Shown in pieces: positions 40,265-51,692 of a stretch of DNA of 64,000 nt (its first letter is position 1; every line of letters starts with the position of its first letter). The stretch is taken from assembly GCA_016719755.1 (NCBI GenBank), contig JADJYM010000011.1, forward strand, positions 1-64,000, read 5' to 3'. The notes under the pieces were generated by a model that was not told where the DNA came from, did no database searches, and worked only from the letters and a program-made list of their open reading frames with translations. Both the position numbers and the translations under genes were made by a program. This stretch comes from Novosphingobium sp. (GTDB lineage Bacteria; Pseudomonadota; Alphaproteobacteria; Sphingomonadales; Sphingomonadaceae).

Positions 40265-40744
40265 ATGAGTATCCGTTTTCGCTGCGCACGGCGCTGCTGG
40301 TCGGAGCCGTCACCATGGCGGCAAACCTGCAGGCGCAAAGCGCCGCGCCGCTCCAACTGCATAGCGATGTCAAAGTCGACAAGATCGTGACGGCGGACGG
40401 CCAGACAAGGCACGTGCTCAGCGACCCAGACGTTGTCGTTCCGGGGGATCGGCTGCTGTTCCGTACGCAATACCGAAACACCGGGGGGCAGGAGGTAACC
40501 GATTTTGTGGTCACCAATCCCTTGCCCAACAGGTCGCGCTCGATCCGGGTGCGAAGGCTCCTGCCAGGTTTCCATCGATGGCGGCGTGTCTTGGGGCGGC
40601 CTCGAGGCGCTCAGGGTTGCCGACGCGGCGACTGGCACACAGCGCCCTGCGCAGGTTGGCGATGTGACCCATGTTCGCTGGGTGCTGAGGTCAGTGAAGC
40701 CCGGCGAGACCGGCGAAGTTACTTTCAACGCAATCGTCCGCTGA
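40265..40744 (+). pseudogene. Small exported DUF11-like protein, frameshifted
   Basis: Begins MSIRF, then a signal segment (LRTALLVGAVTMAANLQA) after a shift near 40288. The mature part has VDKIVTADGQTRHVLSDPDV, FRTQYRNTGGQEVTDFVVTN and, after a second shift near 40530-40555, CQVSIDGGVSWGGLEALRVA with the end ETGEVTFNAIVR. The DUF11 pattern (tNtG ... v.Np.P) suggests a secreted structural domain. About 159 residues when corrected. Confidence 0.65.
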
Positions 40745-40812
40745 AGCGGGGGAAACCGCTGCGCCTGCAAGCGGTGAAACATGCGGGCATTCAGACGAAA
40801 GGGAATTGAGAC

Positions 40813-41866
40813 TTGAAACGCTCCACAAGATGGCTTGTGGCTGTAAGCGCGATCGCCATGTCCGCCCTGGGAACCCAGTCTGCGCATGCGGCAGGAACCA
40901 GCGCGGGCACCACGATCACGAATACGGTCACGGTCGACTACAAGGTTGGTACAATTTCGCGGACCGCGAAGACGGCAACCAACAGCTTCAAGGTTGACCG
41001 GAAGGTCAACGTGCTGGTCGAAACCCAGGATTCGGCAACGGTGCAGGTCACGCCAGGTCAGGCCCAGGTCGCGACCAAGTTCAAAGGTGACCAACCTTTC
41101 GAACACCACGCTGGACTTTGCGCTGACGGCTGCCCAGCTGTCGGGGACCACTGCCAAGCATGGCGGCACCGACAACTTCGACGTGACCATTTCCGGCATC
41201 TGTCGACACCAACAACAGCGGTGTCTTCGATTCCGGCGACCAGGCGGTTACCTATCTCGATGAGCTGGCGGCCGATGGGCAGAAGATCGTGTTCATCGTC
41301 GCCAACGTGCCGCTCAGCCTGAACACCGGGGATGTCGCGGGCGTGACGCTCAAGGCGACCGGCTTCGAAGGTGGCGGCTCGGGCAGCCAGGGGTTCCGCC
41401 CTTGGCGAGACTACCAATGCAGACCCGATGGCGGTCGAAACGGTCTTCGGCGATGCTGCTGGCGTCAGCGACAGCGCGCGGGATGCGGCTCACTCCGATG
41501 GCGACGACTATACGGTCCTTGCGGCCGCCTTGTCCCGTGGCCAAGACGAGCCGCGTGGTCAGCGATCCGGTCAATGGTACCACCAGCCCCAAGGCAATCC
41601 CGGGCGCGGTGATCGAGTACTGCATCGCAGTTTCGAACGCGACTGGCAGCGCTACGGCCAATACCGTGACGGTGACCGACCCCGTGCCGGGTAACATGAC
41701 CTATGATTCCACGTTCGGAATCAAGATCAATGGCTCGGTCGCTTCAGGAGTGTGCTCAGGGGGCAGCGCGGGGGGCAACTTCGCTTCCAATACCGTTTCG
41801 GGCTCGCTGTCCAACCTCGCTGCTGGCGATACCAGGACGCTCTACTTCAGAGCGACTATTGACTGA
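40813..41866 (+). pseudogene. Exported DUF11-like repeat protein, frameshifted
   Basis: TTG start with a clear signal peptide (MKRSTRWLVAVSAIAMSALG...AHA) and a mature start GTSAGTTITNTVTVDYKVGT resembling the gene at 39264. The C-terminal domain has AIPGAVIEYCIAVSNATGSA, NTVTVTDPVPGNMTYDSTFG and the end LYFRATID. Several indels (near 41090, 41200, 41395, 41530) break it. The C-terminal domain is nearly the same as that of the protein at 46965, showing shared ancestry. Confidence 0.65.
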
Positions 41867-41872
41867 CCAGGG

Positions 41873-41906
41873 ACCGGAGGGCCGGATCCCTGATCCGCCC
41901 TCCGGT
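41873..41906 (+). terminator. Hairpin between two surface-protein genes
   Basis: ACCGGAGGG-C-CGGAT pairs with ATCCG-CCCTCCGGT around a 5-base loop. There is no U run. It may limit read-through or protect the upstream message. Confidence 0.4.
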
Positions 41907-41929
41907 GTCCTATCCGGAAATTCCTCCAG

Positions 41930-44900
41930 ATGGATCTTCTCCGCCCCTTTCGCGCGGCATTAGCTGTGCTGTGCCTGACGCAGGCCGCCATTGGCGGTTC
42001 GCCGGCGCGTGCGGATACGATCAGCAATGTCGCGCAGGCGCATTGGTCGAAGGAGGGGTCTTCTTACCGGACCAATTCCACAAGGTAGATCTGAATGTCG
42101 TAAGCCAGGTCGCCTCGATAGAGACCTTCGCGGCCTCGCCAAGCGGTGTGGCAACCTTGCAGTACGCGGGTGTGCTGTGCGGCGAAAGTAGCGGCGCCCA
42201 GAAATCCCTCGAAGTAGCCGAACCGCGGACAGCGCGGGTTGACCGGGCAGACACGTTGCAAGTTGGAGACATCCTCTATTTCAGGATTGCTGCCGGTCTC
42301 GCGAATTCCGACCCGCAACGGCTTGACCGCTTGCCCGTAGTGATCGCGAGCGCACAAGGCGATCGAGAGGAAATCACCGTGGTCGAGACTGCCGCCAACT
42401 CTGGCGAGTTCGCCGGGGCAATACAGACGTCATCGCAGCCATGGCAGCCAGTTCGCAATGACTGCCGGTTGAGCGTCATCAAAGGCGACAAGGTGTCGGT
42501 CGAAGTGACCAACAACAGTCAGACCGTGCCTTTGGTCAGCGTCACGATCGATATGCTGGCTGATCCTTACGGCATGGTTTTTGACAGCGCAGATGGCCGC
42601 CCTGTGTCCGGAGCCAGGGTAACTCTCATCGATGAACGAACTGGCGCACCTGCAGAGGTGTTCGCCGACGATGGTGTCACGCCTTGGCCTGCGAGCGTGA
42701 TCGCCGGGCAGTCGGTGACCGACGGTGCCGGAAGAAGCTACGCGATGACCCCAGGAGAGTTCCGGTTTCCGCTCGCGCGCCTCGGGACATATCTCATCAC
42801 TGTCGATCCGCCTGCGCCCTATGCCGCACCGTCCAGCGCTGACCGTAGCCGACTTGCGTCACTGCGCCGCCCAGATGGCAAGGCCTTCACGATAACGCCG
42901 GGTTCGTTTGGGCAGCCGTTCAGCTTGAAAGATAAGGGCGCGATCCGCGTGGATCTGCCCGTAGACCGACCGCTTGCGCCCGTTTCGATCAGCAAGCAGG
43001 CATCACGTGCCAAGGCAAGCCCCGGGGATGCTGTTCTTTACTCCGTGACCCTGCGCAACCAGGATTCCGGTGCTATCCGGAGAGGTGTCTTGTTGACGGA
43101 CAAGCCGTCGCAGTGGCTTCGCCTGGATCCGCGGAGCGTCCGGATCGATGGCGCGCCCGTAGCCGAACAGGTGCGCCTTGGCTCTGATGGCCAGTCGTTC
43201 GAGATCGCCATCGGAGATATCGCTCCGGGGATGTCTCGTCAGGTCGCCTACGTCATGACGCTACGGGCAGGCGCGCCTCCGGGGCCTGCGGAAAACCGTG
43301 CGATCGCGCGTGATGCACTGGGGGCGCAAGCCGTGGCTGGCGCGATCGTCGAAATCGAGCGGGACTCCCTGGCGAGCAGAATGACGCTGATTGGGCGCGT
43401 GACCGCTGGAAATTGTGGAGACAATGGCCAGGCCAAGGGCCTCCCGGGTGTCCGTCTGGTGATGGAGGATGGCAGCTTTGCCATTACCGACGCCGAGGGC
43501 CGATATCACTTTGAGGGGGTGGTGCCAGGGACGCACGTGGTCCAGGCTCAGCTCACCACACTTCCAGAGGGCGCCAGGTTCATTGCCTGTGGCTTGTCCA
43601 CCGCTCATGCCGGCAACCCTGGGTCGCGGTTTGTCTCAGGGCAGGGCGGCAGCCTCGCCAGAGCCGACTTTCATGTTGCCATGCCGGCCGAGGCAGTAGC
43701 GCCTCCTGCCGCGCCCGGGCGGCCGAAACCGGTTGATGACCGCGTTGCGGCCGGAGCGGACATTGATTGGCTGGCAATCGGAGACGGTCCCACGGACTTT
43801 CTTTTCCCGACCGTCGACCACAATCCAAGGGTTCCGGCTATCCGTGTCGCAATTCGCCACCGTGTGGACCAGACTGTTGCACTCCGGGTGGGCGGGAAAC
43901 CGGCTGATCCGCTTGCGTTTGAAGGTGTTCTGACCGCTCCAGGTGGCCTCTATGCCGTCAGTCTGTGGCGGGGCGTGATGCTGGCTGGCGACAATACGCT
44001 GCTCGAAGCGGAAGTGCGCAGCGGCAAGGGCAAGCTGGTCGCGGAACTGAAGCGTGAAGTCCACTATTCCGCAACACCCGCAGTCGCGCGATTTGTTCCG
44101 GAGCTCTCGCGCCTGATCGCGGATGGTCACACCAGGCCAGTCATCGCAGTGCGAATTCTCGATCGGCAAAATCGTCCGGTTCACGATGGCGTATCGGGTG
44201 ATTTCGTGCTGGGCCAACCCTACGAAAGCGCTGCTGCGAATGATGCCATGCAGACCCGTGCGCTGACCGGACTTGGCAAGGACAAGCCGCTTTGGATCGT
44301 GTCGGGCGACGAAGGTCTGGCATTCATCGAACTCGCGCCGACGATGGTGAGCGGCAAGCTCCACCTGACTTTCGAGTTCGGCAGCAATGAGCAGCGCCGC
44401 CGCCAGGAAATTGAGACGTGGGTGGTTCCGGGAGATCAGCCCTGGACGCTGGTTGGTCTGGCCGAAGGCTCTGTTGGAGCCCGCGATGTTGCCGCTAACA
44501 TGGAGCGCACGGGCCGGTTTGACAGCGACCTTGGCAGTCACGCGCGCGTCGCCTTTTACGCCAAGGGCAAGGTCCTCGGTCGATACCTGCTGACGATGGC
44601 TTATGACAGCGCCAAGCAGCGCGATGACCAGCGCTTGCTGGGGGCAATCGATCCCAACGCCTATTACACCGTTTTCGCCGATGGTTCGGAGCGCCGGTTC
44701 GATGCCGCCAGCCGCGAAAAGCTCTATCTGCGGATCGAAAGCGCGACTTTCTATGCCCTCTACGGGGACTTCAATACCGGCCTCGATCAGACTGAACTGG
44801 CTCGCTATCAACGTGTTGCAACCGGGATCAAGGCAGAAGCCAACTTTGGCGGCCTGCACGTGCAGGGCTTCGCCGCGAAAATCGCCTCTGCGCATCAGCG

Positions 44901-46968
44901 CGACGAGATTCAGGGACAGGGGATTTCTGGTCCCTATCGTCTCGCGAACCGGGCGATCATTGCCAACAGCGAAACCGTGGTGATCGAAACACGGGACCGC
45001 TTCCGGTCCGAGGTCGTGGTCGATAGCCGTGTCCTGACCCGCTTTGTTGACTATGACATCGATCTGCTCGCAGGCACGATCCGCTTTCGAGAGCCGATCT
45101 TGAGCCGCGATAGCGCGTTCAATCCCCAGATGATCGTGATCGACTATGAGATCGACCAGTTCGCCAGGGGTGGAAAGCTCAATGGCGCGCTGCGCGCCGA
45201 CTGGACGAGCCCAGGCAAATCGATCCGGGTGGGCATGACCGCAATCACCGACACCGGCAACGGGGGCGAGGATCAGGTACGAACCAACCTTGGCGCCGTG
45301 GACCTGCGCTTCAAGCTTGACGAGCAAAGCGAAATCCGTGCCGAGTTTGCAGCAAGCCGCGGCAAGGGCGAAACCTCGATTGGCTGGCTGGTCGCAGCAG
45401 AACGCCATGATGGCCGCCTGGACGTGCTCGCCTATATGCGCTCGGCGGACAAGGATTTCGGTCTGGGTCAGCTCAATGCTGCTGAGCGGGGACGGACCAA
45501 GGTCGGGATCGACGCCCGCTACGCCATCACCGAGCGCCTCTCGGTGGCGCTCAGCGGCTGGCACGATAAAGGCGAGGAAGGCGGCACTAGCCGCAACGCT
45601 CTGGAATTGAGCGCGCAGATGCGTACTCGCAGCACCGATGCCCGGATCGGTCTGCACTACATGGAAGATCACCTCCAAGGCGGCGAAAGCGTGCGATCGG
45701 TCCTGCTGGACGCAGGGGTAACCCAGCGTTTCTTCGACAACCGCCTTGAAGTGAGCGCGGATACGAGCCTCGCGCTCGGCAAGGCCGGGGCGATCGATCT
45801 TCCCCAGCGGCAAAGACTGTCCGCGCGCCTGTCGGCACTCCGCGACGTGAAGCTTTTTGCCAGCTACGAGATGGCCAAGGGCGAAGAGATCAATGCACGC
45901 ACTTTCCGTGCAGGATTCGAGGCCGCGCCTTGGCATGGCGCAAAGGTCACCGGGGGAATCGGCAGCCAGAGTCTTGATGAGCTGGGACGGCGCAGCTTTG
46001 CGCTGTTCGGTCTCGCCCAGACATTCGAGGTTACACCGGAGCTTTCCATCGATGCAACTATCGATGGCAACCGCACGATCGGCGGCATTCAGGCATCGCG
46101 GGTCATCAATTCCGACCATCCTGTTGCCAATGCCGCAATGCCGGGAGACGGCGCCAACCTCACCGAGGATTTTACCGCCGTTATGCTTGGAGCAAGCTGG
46201 CGCAGGGATCGCTGGAGCAGCACCTTGCGCGGCGAGTGGCGCAATGGTGACCTTTCGCACCGGCGCGGCGTAATCGTGGGGGCGATCCGCCAGCTGGGCG
46301 AGGGCAGCATGGTCGGTACCGGCCTGACCTGGACTCGTGCTGTCGCCAAGGACGGCGCCATGTCCCAGGTCATGGACGGGGCAATCGCTGTCGCACACCG
46401 TCCCGACGATGCTCCAGTCAGCTTTCTGGCCAAGCTTGAATACCGCAGCGATCAGGTGAAGCAGGCGATCGCGGGAGAGGCCGGAACCGCTGGAAGGACC
46501 GCTTTGACCGGCAGCGGGGATTTGCGGTCCCGCAGGGCCATCGGCAGTATCTCCGCCAATTGGACGCCGCTCGGGCGCTCAGGGGAAATGGCAGTCGAGC
46601 GAGCCGAGATCGGTGTCTTCGCAGCATTGCGTCAGACCATGGACAGCTTCGAGGGCTATGACCTTGCCGGAACTTCTATGCTTGGCGGCCTTGATGCCAA
46701 GATTGCAGTTGCCGGCAATATCGAGATCGGAGCTGTGGCGACTTTGCGTCATTCCGTAGGGCGAGGCCAAACCTCGTTCTCGTTCGGCCCCCAGGTGGGG
46801 TTCGTTCCAGCCAAGGATATTGTCCTGACCATTGGCTACAATCTCTCAGGCTTCAAGGATCGCGATTTTTCGGCCTCGCGTCAGACTGACAAGGGCGTCT
46901 TCGCAGCGATCCGGCTCAAGCTCGATCACAATACTTTCGGTTTTCTTGGATTGGGGCGCACGCAATGA
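41930..46968 (+). CDS. Very large outer-membrane protein with DUF11 and SdrD-B-like domains
   Basis: About 1680 residues. I place the start at ATG 41930 because it encodes a signal peptide (MDLLRPFRAALAVLCLTQAA...ARA); one A appears lost near 42085, after which the main frame is open to 46968. Domains: an N-terminal domain related to those of the three preceding genes, a DUF11 domain (ASPGDAVLYSVTLRNQDSGA), an SdrD-B/carboxypeptidase-regulatory-like domain (GLPGVRLVMEDGSFAITDAE then GRYHFEGVVPGTHVVQAQL), a linker, and a C-terminal half of alternating strands that looks like a large beta-barrel. It could anchor or export the smaller repeat proteins. The exact family is not recognised. Confidence 0.75.
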
Positions 46969-48974
46969 GCTGGTTGCTGGTCTTGATCCTTCTGGTCTCC
47001 GTTACCGGTGCGAGTGCCGTGGCCCAGATGCATAGGCACGCCATCGCAGCCGTGATCGTTCTGGTTGCTATTGCCTCCGGGAATCCTGCAAACGCGCAAG
47101 TCATCCGGACCTACAACAACAGCACCGATAGCGCGACCAACGCCATCAACGATACCTCGGCGCCCTGTAACAACCGCTTCACGAGAACCTTTTCGGTGAC
47201 CGGAAGCTTCAGCGTTGCAGATGTCAATGTCGGCATCCTTGCCGCGCATACCTACCGCGGCGATCTCGTGATGTACCTCGTGTCGCCAAGCGGGACCCGC
47301 ATTCAGCTGACCGCAGGATCGGGTTCGAATGGTGCCGCAAACTTCAATGCCGTCTTTGACGATGAAGCTTCGAGCTCCATTTCCAACTACACGGCGGGCG
47401 ATACTGCTACGCCGACCACGCTTGTCCCGCCTTACAATGGCAGCTACCGGCCTGCTTCTGCTTTGTCGGGATTCGATGGACAGACTGCGGCGGGCACCTG
47501 GACCCTGGAAATTTGCGATCAGTATGCGCAGGACAGCGGGACATTCTATCAGGCCACCCTGTTCATTGCGGAGAACCCGACAAACTACGCCGATCTGTCG
47601 CTTGCCGGTTCGGTCAGCAGTGCCAGTCCTTCCGTTGGCGCAACGATCAGCTATTCGCTGACTGTCAACAATTCCTCGGCTTCAAACCAGACTGCCCTGG
47701 CAGTCCAGGTCAGCGACGTGCTGCCGGCAGGTGTTTCGTTCGTTGCCGCGTCGGGAACCGGTACATACAACAGTACGACCGGAACATGGAGCGTCGGAAA
47801 CCTTGCGCCGGGGCAATCGGCCAGTATTACGCTAACGGTTGTGGTCACGGCTTCCGCCGGGGCCACTGTGGCGAACTATGCGGAAATTATAGCAAGTTCG
47901 GTGGCCGACGTGGATTCCACTCCGGGCAACAATTCGACGTCGGAAGATGACAATGCCACGCTGAACTTCACCGTTGGCGGCACCCGTGTTGCAGGGACTG
48001 CCCCGGTCCTGTCCTGTCCGGCGGGTACTACGCTGTTTGACTGGGATGCGGTCAGTTGGAGCGCGGGAGCCACCTCCGCCACATATTCGCTGGGATCCCT
48101 CGGAACGGTCGGATTTTCGATCACCAATCCCGGAACCTACTTAAGCAATTCAACCTATGGTGGGCAGTCGCCGACACGGCAGAACGTCGTTAACGGAGGA
48201 TATTCCCCGGCGCAGTACTCGCTCATGCAACTGGTGAACCTGACCTCTCAGAATGACGTGGTGACCACGACCATTTCCTTGCCGGTCGCGGTTTCCGGCG
48301 CCCAGTTTCGGATCTTCGATGTCGACTATGCGAACGGACAGTTCGCCGACAAGGTGACGATCATCGGTAAGCTGAATGGCGCAACAGTGCTTCCAGTCGT
48401 GACCAATGGCGTTACCAATTACGTCATCGGTAACTCCGCTTATGGCGACAGCACATCCGCCGATGGCTCTGCGAATGGCAATATCGTGGTAACCTTCAGC
48501 AGTGCCATCGACACGGTTATCGTCAGTTACGGCAACCATGCGCTTGCCCCAGCCGATCCGGGTCAGCAAGCCATTGCAATTCATGACCTTGCATTCTGCA
48601 ATCCCACGACGGTCCTTTCCGTTTCGAAAATCAGCAGCGTCATCAGCGACCCGGTGAATGGCACCAGCAATCCCAGGGCGATCCCCGGCGCCGTGATCGA
48701 GTACTGCATACTGATCAGCAACAGCGGCAATGGAACTGCCAATACGGTTGTCGCAACCGACCCGTTGCCAGGCAATCTCACCTACCTCGCGAATAGCATG
48801 ATGTCTGGAACGACCTGTTCCGGTGCAACCACTGCTGAAGATGACAACAGTACCGGTGCGGACGAGAGTGATCCGGTCGGCGCTTCAGTCACTAGCAGCT
48901 CGTTTACCGGCCTCGTTTCTACAATCGCTCCAGGGGTCAGTGTTGCATTCAAGCTGCGAGCGACGGTGCAGTAG
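46965..48974 (+). CDS. P-domain and DUF11 surface protein
   Basis: 669 residues, intact, starting in the stop of the previous gene (ATGA). An N-terminal hydrophobic segment and signal (...AIASGNPANAQ) come first. Residues about 45-200 are a proprotein-convertase P-domain (TYRGDLVMYLVSPSGTRIQL ... AAGTWTLEICDQYAQDSGTF). A DUF11 domain follows (SVGATISYSLTVNNSSASNQ, VSDVLPAGVSFVAASGTGTY), then a beta-rich region and a second C-terminal DUF11-like domain. No protease domain is present, so the P-domain acts as a binding module. Confidence 0.8.
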   Translation: MSWLLVLILLVSVTGASAVAQMHRHAIAAVIVLVAIASGNPANAQVIRTYNNSTDSATNAINDTSAPCNNRFTRTFSVTGSFSVADVNVGILAAHTYRGDLVMYLVSPSGTRIQLTAGSGSNGAANFNAVFDDEASSSISNYTAGDTATPTTLVPPYNGSYRPASALSGFDGQTAAGTWTLEICDQYAQDSGTFYQATLFIAENPTNYADLSLAGSVSSASPSVGATISYSLTVNNSSASNQTALAVQVSDVLPAGVSFVAASGTGTYNSTTGTWSVGNLAPGQSASITLTVVVTASAGATVANYAEIIASSVADVDSTPGNNSTSEDDNATLNFTVGGTRVAGTAPVLSCPAGTTLFDWDAVSWSAGATSATYSLGSLGTVGFSITNPGTYLSNSTYGGQSPTRQNVVNGGYSPAQYSLMQLVNLTSQNDVVTTTISLPVAVSGAQFRIFDVDYANGQFADKVTIIGKLNGATVLPVVTNGVTNYVIGNSAYGDSTSADGSANGNIVVTFSSAIDTVIVSYGNHALAPADPGQQAIAIHDLAFCNPTTVLSVSKISSVISDPVNGTSNPRAIPGAVIEYCILISNSGNGTANTVVATDPLPGNLTYLANSMMSGTTCSGATTAEDDNSTGADESDPVGASVTSSSFTGLVSTIAPGVSVAFKLRATVQ

Positions 48975-48990
48975 TAACAATATGTTATTT

Positions 48991-49007
48991 CTGCCAAGGC
49001 TTGGCAG
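48991..49007 (+). terminator. Hairpin after the P-domain gene
   Basis: CTGCCAAGGCTTGGCAG is a perfect 7-bp stem with a 3-base loop, 17 bases after the stop. A second hairpin, CCAAGC...GCTTGG, lies at 49039-49061. The AT-rich bases up to 49146 probably hold the promoter of the Tad genes. Confidence 0.35.
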
Positions 49008-49146
49008 GCAAGAGTCCGGAGCAACCTAGTGGTTATACCCAAGCTTAGCTAATTGGCTTGGAAATATATAACGTAAGATATATTTAAACATTGGCTCCTA
49101 TCCAGGTGGCTCATTGCCGAACGCAACCTGTAACCTGGGGATGACA

Positions 49147-51069
49147 ATGTCTGGCCAGCGCCTATCCTGCCCCAAGAACCTGATCCGCGATGAAAGCGGG
49201 AACATCTTGCCGATGGCGGCTGCGGGTGTGCTGGTCATGGCTGCGCTCGTGGGCGGCGGGGTCGACATGAGCAGGGCCTACAAAGTGCAGAACCGTCTGC
49301 AGAATGCTTGCGATGCGGGAGTGCTCGCGGGCCGCCGGGCGGTAACCACCGCTGGCTTCGACAGCGCCGCAAGTGCGCAGGCAAACACCTATTTCAACGT
49401 CAACTTCAACGAGGCAGAACAGGGGACGCATTCGACCACGTTCCTTGCGTCGGGTGACGACGAGGGCAATGCCATTGGTGGCCACGCCAGCACTCAGATG
49501 CCGCTGCTGATCATGCAGATGTTCGGCAATCACACCATGACCATCAGTGCCAACTGTGCATCGACGATGGGCGTCGGCAACAGCGACATTACCATGGTCC
49601 TGGACGTTACCGGATCAATGGGAACCGCCTTGGGGACGGGAACCCGGATCAGCGCGCTGAAGACTGCGATGAAGAATTTCTATACCACGCTGTCGACCGC
49701 AACCCAGGGCACCAACGCACGGGTGCGCTATTCGTTCGTGCCGTTCAGCACCACCGTCAACGTGGGACGACTGCTTTACGATCTTGATCCGGATTATCTT
49801 GCTGACGAATCGACGATCCAGTCACGGGTTCCGGTCTACCGGACCGTGACCAATACCGTCCAGTCCGGGTGGAACTCGCCCGTGAACACGACTGGAACCT
49901 CGGAAAGTCAGGTCACGTTATCCGGGACGGCAAGATACGACAACAACCGATACAGGTCGCTGTCTTCCTGCAACTCTGCAAAACCAGCTGATACCGACTG
50001 GCAAGACGATGGTCCGCCCAGCACTTCGTCCAGCACGCAGATCAATGGGTCGGGTCAGCAGGTTGTTACGACAACGACCTCGCAGGATAAGATTAAGACC
50101 AGCTATACATGCTCGGGGTCGGGTACAAATTATAGGCTCAATTACTATGAGTCCTACAAGACCGCATACAGCCATTCCTATTCTACAAGCGATCCGGTCT
50201 ACACGACGACGACAAGTCAGGTGTTCGATCGATTTGATTATAAGCCGGTGGTTTATGACACAAGCGTGTTCAAGACTTTCGCGAGCGTAAGCACGCCCAC
50301 TGGTTCAAACGGCAGCGCACAAAGTTCTTCCTGGGATGGTTGCATTCAGGAGCGGCAGACTGTGGCAGCCTCGTCGATCAGTTACAGCAGCCTGCTTGGT
50401 TTGACGCCGAGCGGGGCAATGGACCTCGACATCGATATGGAGCCCGGGTCGGATAACGCAACCAAATGGGCGCCACTGTGGCGGCAAGTTGCCTATGGCC
50501 GCAGGACGGTTGCACCCGCGACAAGCGGATCGCTGGCCACGTCCTATTGCGTGCCGGCGGCTCGGACCCTCACGGAAATGACGCGGACGGAGTTCGACAG
50601 CTATGCAAACGCCCTGACCGCGCAAGGCAACACCTACCTTGATATCGGCATGATCTGGGGTGGGCGCCTGAGTTCCCCAGACGGCATATTTGCCAGTACG
50701 GTGAACGAAGATCCCGCCAACGGTGGCAATGTTGCACGCCACATCATCTACATGACGGACGGCACGCAGGAAGCCAATGCCTCCACGTACATGGCCTATG
50801 GTATCGAAAGTCTCGACCGCCGTATCACCAGCAACGGTACGACCACCCAGGCCGATGCCCGCCATAGCCTACGGTTCCGCGCGGTCTGCGATCAGATCAA
50901 GGCGAAGGGCATCCGCATTTGGGCCATCGGCTTTACCTCCGGTCTGACCGCGGATCTGGCTTACTGCGCTTCACCCAACAGCTCCTATACCGCGAACACT
51001 GCTGCGCAGCTCAACTCCGCCTTCCAGGAAATCGCAAAGCAGGTAGGCGAACTGCGAGTGCTCAGCTGA
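49147..51069 (+). CDS. TadG-like pilus assembly protein with von Willebrand A domain
   Basis: 640 residues from ATG 49147 (MSGQRLSCPKNLIRDESGNI; GGGG at spacing 6), with upstream in-frame TTG 49114 and ATG 49141 less likely. An N-terminal TadE/G-like transmembrane segment, ILPMAAAGVLVMAALVGGGV, is followed by the helix DMSRAYKVQNRLQNACDAGV. A vWA domain begins DITMVLDVTGSMGTALGTGT with the MIDAS DxTxS; a second conserved part is HIIYMTDGTQE. The middle is very rich in Ser, Thr and Tyr. It belongs to the Flp/Tad adhesion pilus family, but no tad ATPase or secretin lies in the window. Confidence 0.82.
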   Translation: MSGQRLSCPKNLIRDESGNILPMAAAGVLVMAALVGGGVDMSRAYKVQNRLQNACDAGVLAGRRAVTTAGFDSAASAQANTYFNVNFNEAEQGTHSTTFLASGDDEGNAIGGHASTQMPLLIMQMFGNHTMTISANCASTMGVGNSDITMVLDVTGSMGTALGTGTRISALKTAMKNFYTTLSTATQGTNARVRYSFVPFSTTVNVGRLLYDLDPDYLADESTIQSRVPVYRTVTNTVQSGWNSPVNTTGTSESQVTLSGTARYDNNRYRSLSSCNSAKPADTDWQDDGPPSTSSSTQINGSGQQVVTTTTSQDKIKTSYTCSGSGTNYRLNYYESYKTAYSHSYSTSDPVYTTTTSQVFDRFDYKPVVYDTSVFKTFASVSTPTGSNGSAQSSSWDGCIQERQTVAASSISYSSLLGLTPSGAMDLDIDMEPGSDNATKWAPLWRQVAYGRRTVAPATSGSLATSYCVPAARTLTEMTRTEFDSYANALTAQGNTYLDIGMIWGGRLSSPDGIFASTVNEDPANGGNVARHIIYMTDGTQEANASTYMAYGIESLDRRITSNGTTTQADARHSLRFRAVCDQIKAKGIRIWAIGFTSGLTADLAYCASPNSSYTANTAAQLNSAFQEIAKQVGELRVLS

Positions 51070-51692
51070 TGGTCCAGCGACTTGCCACAAGATCGCGAAG
51101 CACCGTCGCGCCCATGGTGCGCGTGCTTGCTGTTGACCGCAGCGGGGTGACCGCCACCGAGTTCGCGATCATCGCACCCGTGTTCCTGTCCCTGCTGGTC
51201 GGGACGTTCGATCTTGGCCAGATGGCTTACGGTATTTCGGTGCTCAACGGCGCGGTGCAGAAGGCTGCGCGCGATTCCGCGCTGGAGACAGCGAACACCG
51301 ACCAGGCCGATGCCATGGTCGAACAGATCATATCGCCCGTCTTTCCCGGTGCACGAGTCTCGTCCACGCGGACCAGTTATTATGACTTCGTGGACATCGG
51401 CCGACCGGAGCGCTGGAATGATGCCAACGACAATGGCGATTGCGACCTCGGCGAATCCTACGTCGACGAGAATGATAATGGTCAATGGGACCGTGATGTC
51501 GGTGTCTCGGGTAATGGTGGGGCAAACGACGTTGTCGTTTACCGGGTATCGGTCAGCTACACGCCGATCTTCAAGGTGCCGTTCATGCCGGAGCAGTGGA
51601 ACGAACGAACCCTGACCTCGACCGCTATCAAGAAGAACCAGCCCTTCGCGACTCAGCAGGAGTATGGCAGTGCAGCGGGGGTCTGTTCATGA
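51069..51692 (+). CDS. TadE-family pseudopilin
   Basis: 207 residues. The start ATG overlaps the TadG stop (TGATG). TadE signature: DRSGVTATEFAIIAPVFLSL then LVGTFDLGQMAYGISVLNGA, a single transmembrane helix after the prepilin-like Glu. The acidic loop NDANDNGDCDLGESYVDEND NG looks like a calcium-binding EF-hand-type repeat and is unusual for TadE. It is coupled to the next gene. Confidence 0.85.
   Translation: MVQRLATRSRSTVAPMVRVLAVDRSGVTATEFAIIAPVFLSLLVGTFDLGQMAYGISVLNGAVQKAARDSALETANTDQADAMVEQIISPVFPGARVSSTRTSYYDFVDIGRPERWNDANDNGDCDLGESYVDENDNGQWDRDVGVSGNGGANDVVVYRVSVSYTPIFKVPFMPEQWNERTLTSTAIKKNQPFATQQEYGSAAGVCS

Noticed and set aside
43636-46398. 920-residue open frame on the minus strand
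   Set aside because: It is antisense to the large outer-membrane protein and arises from GC-rich codon bias; it has no recognisable domain and low-complexity composition.
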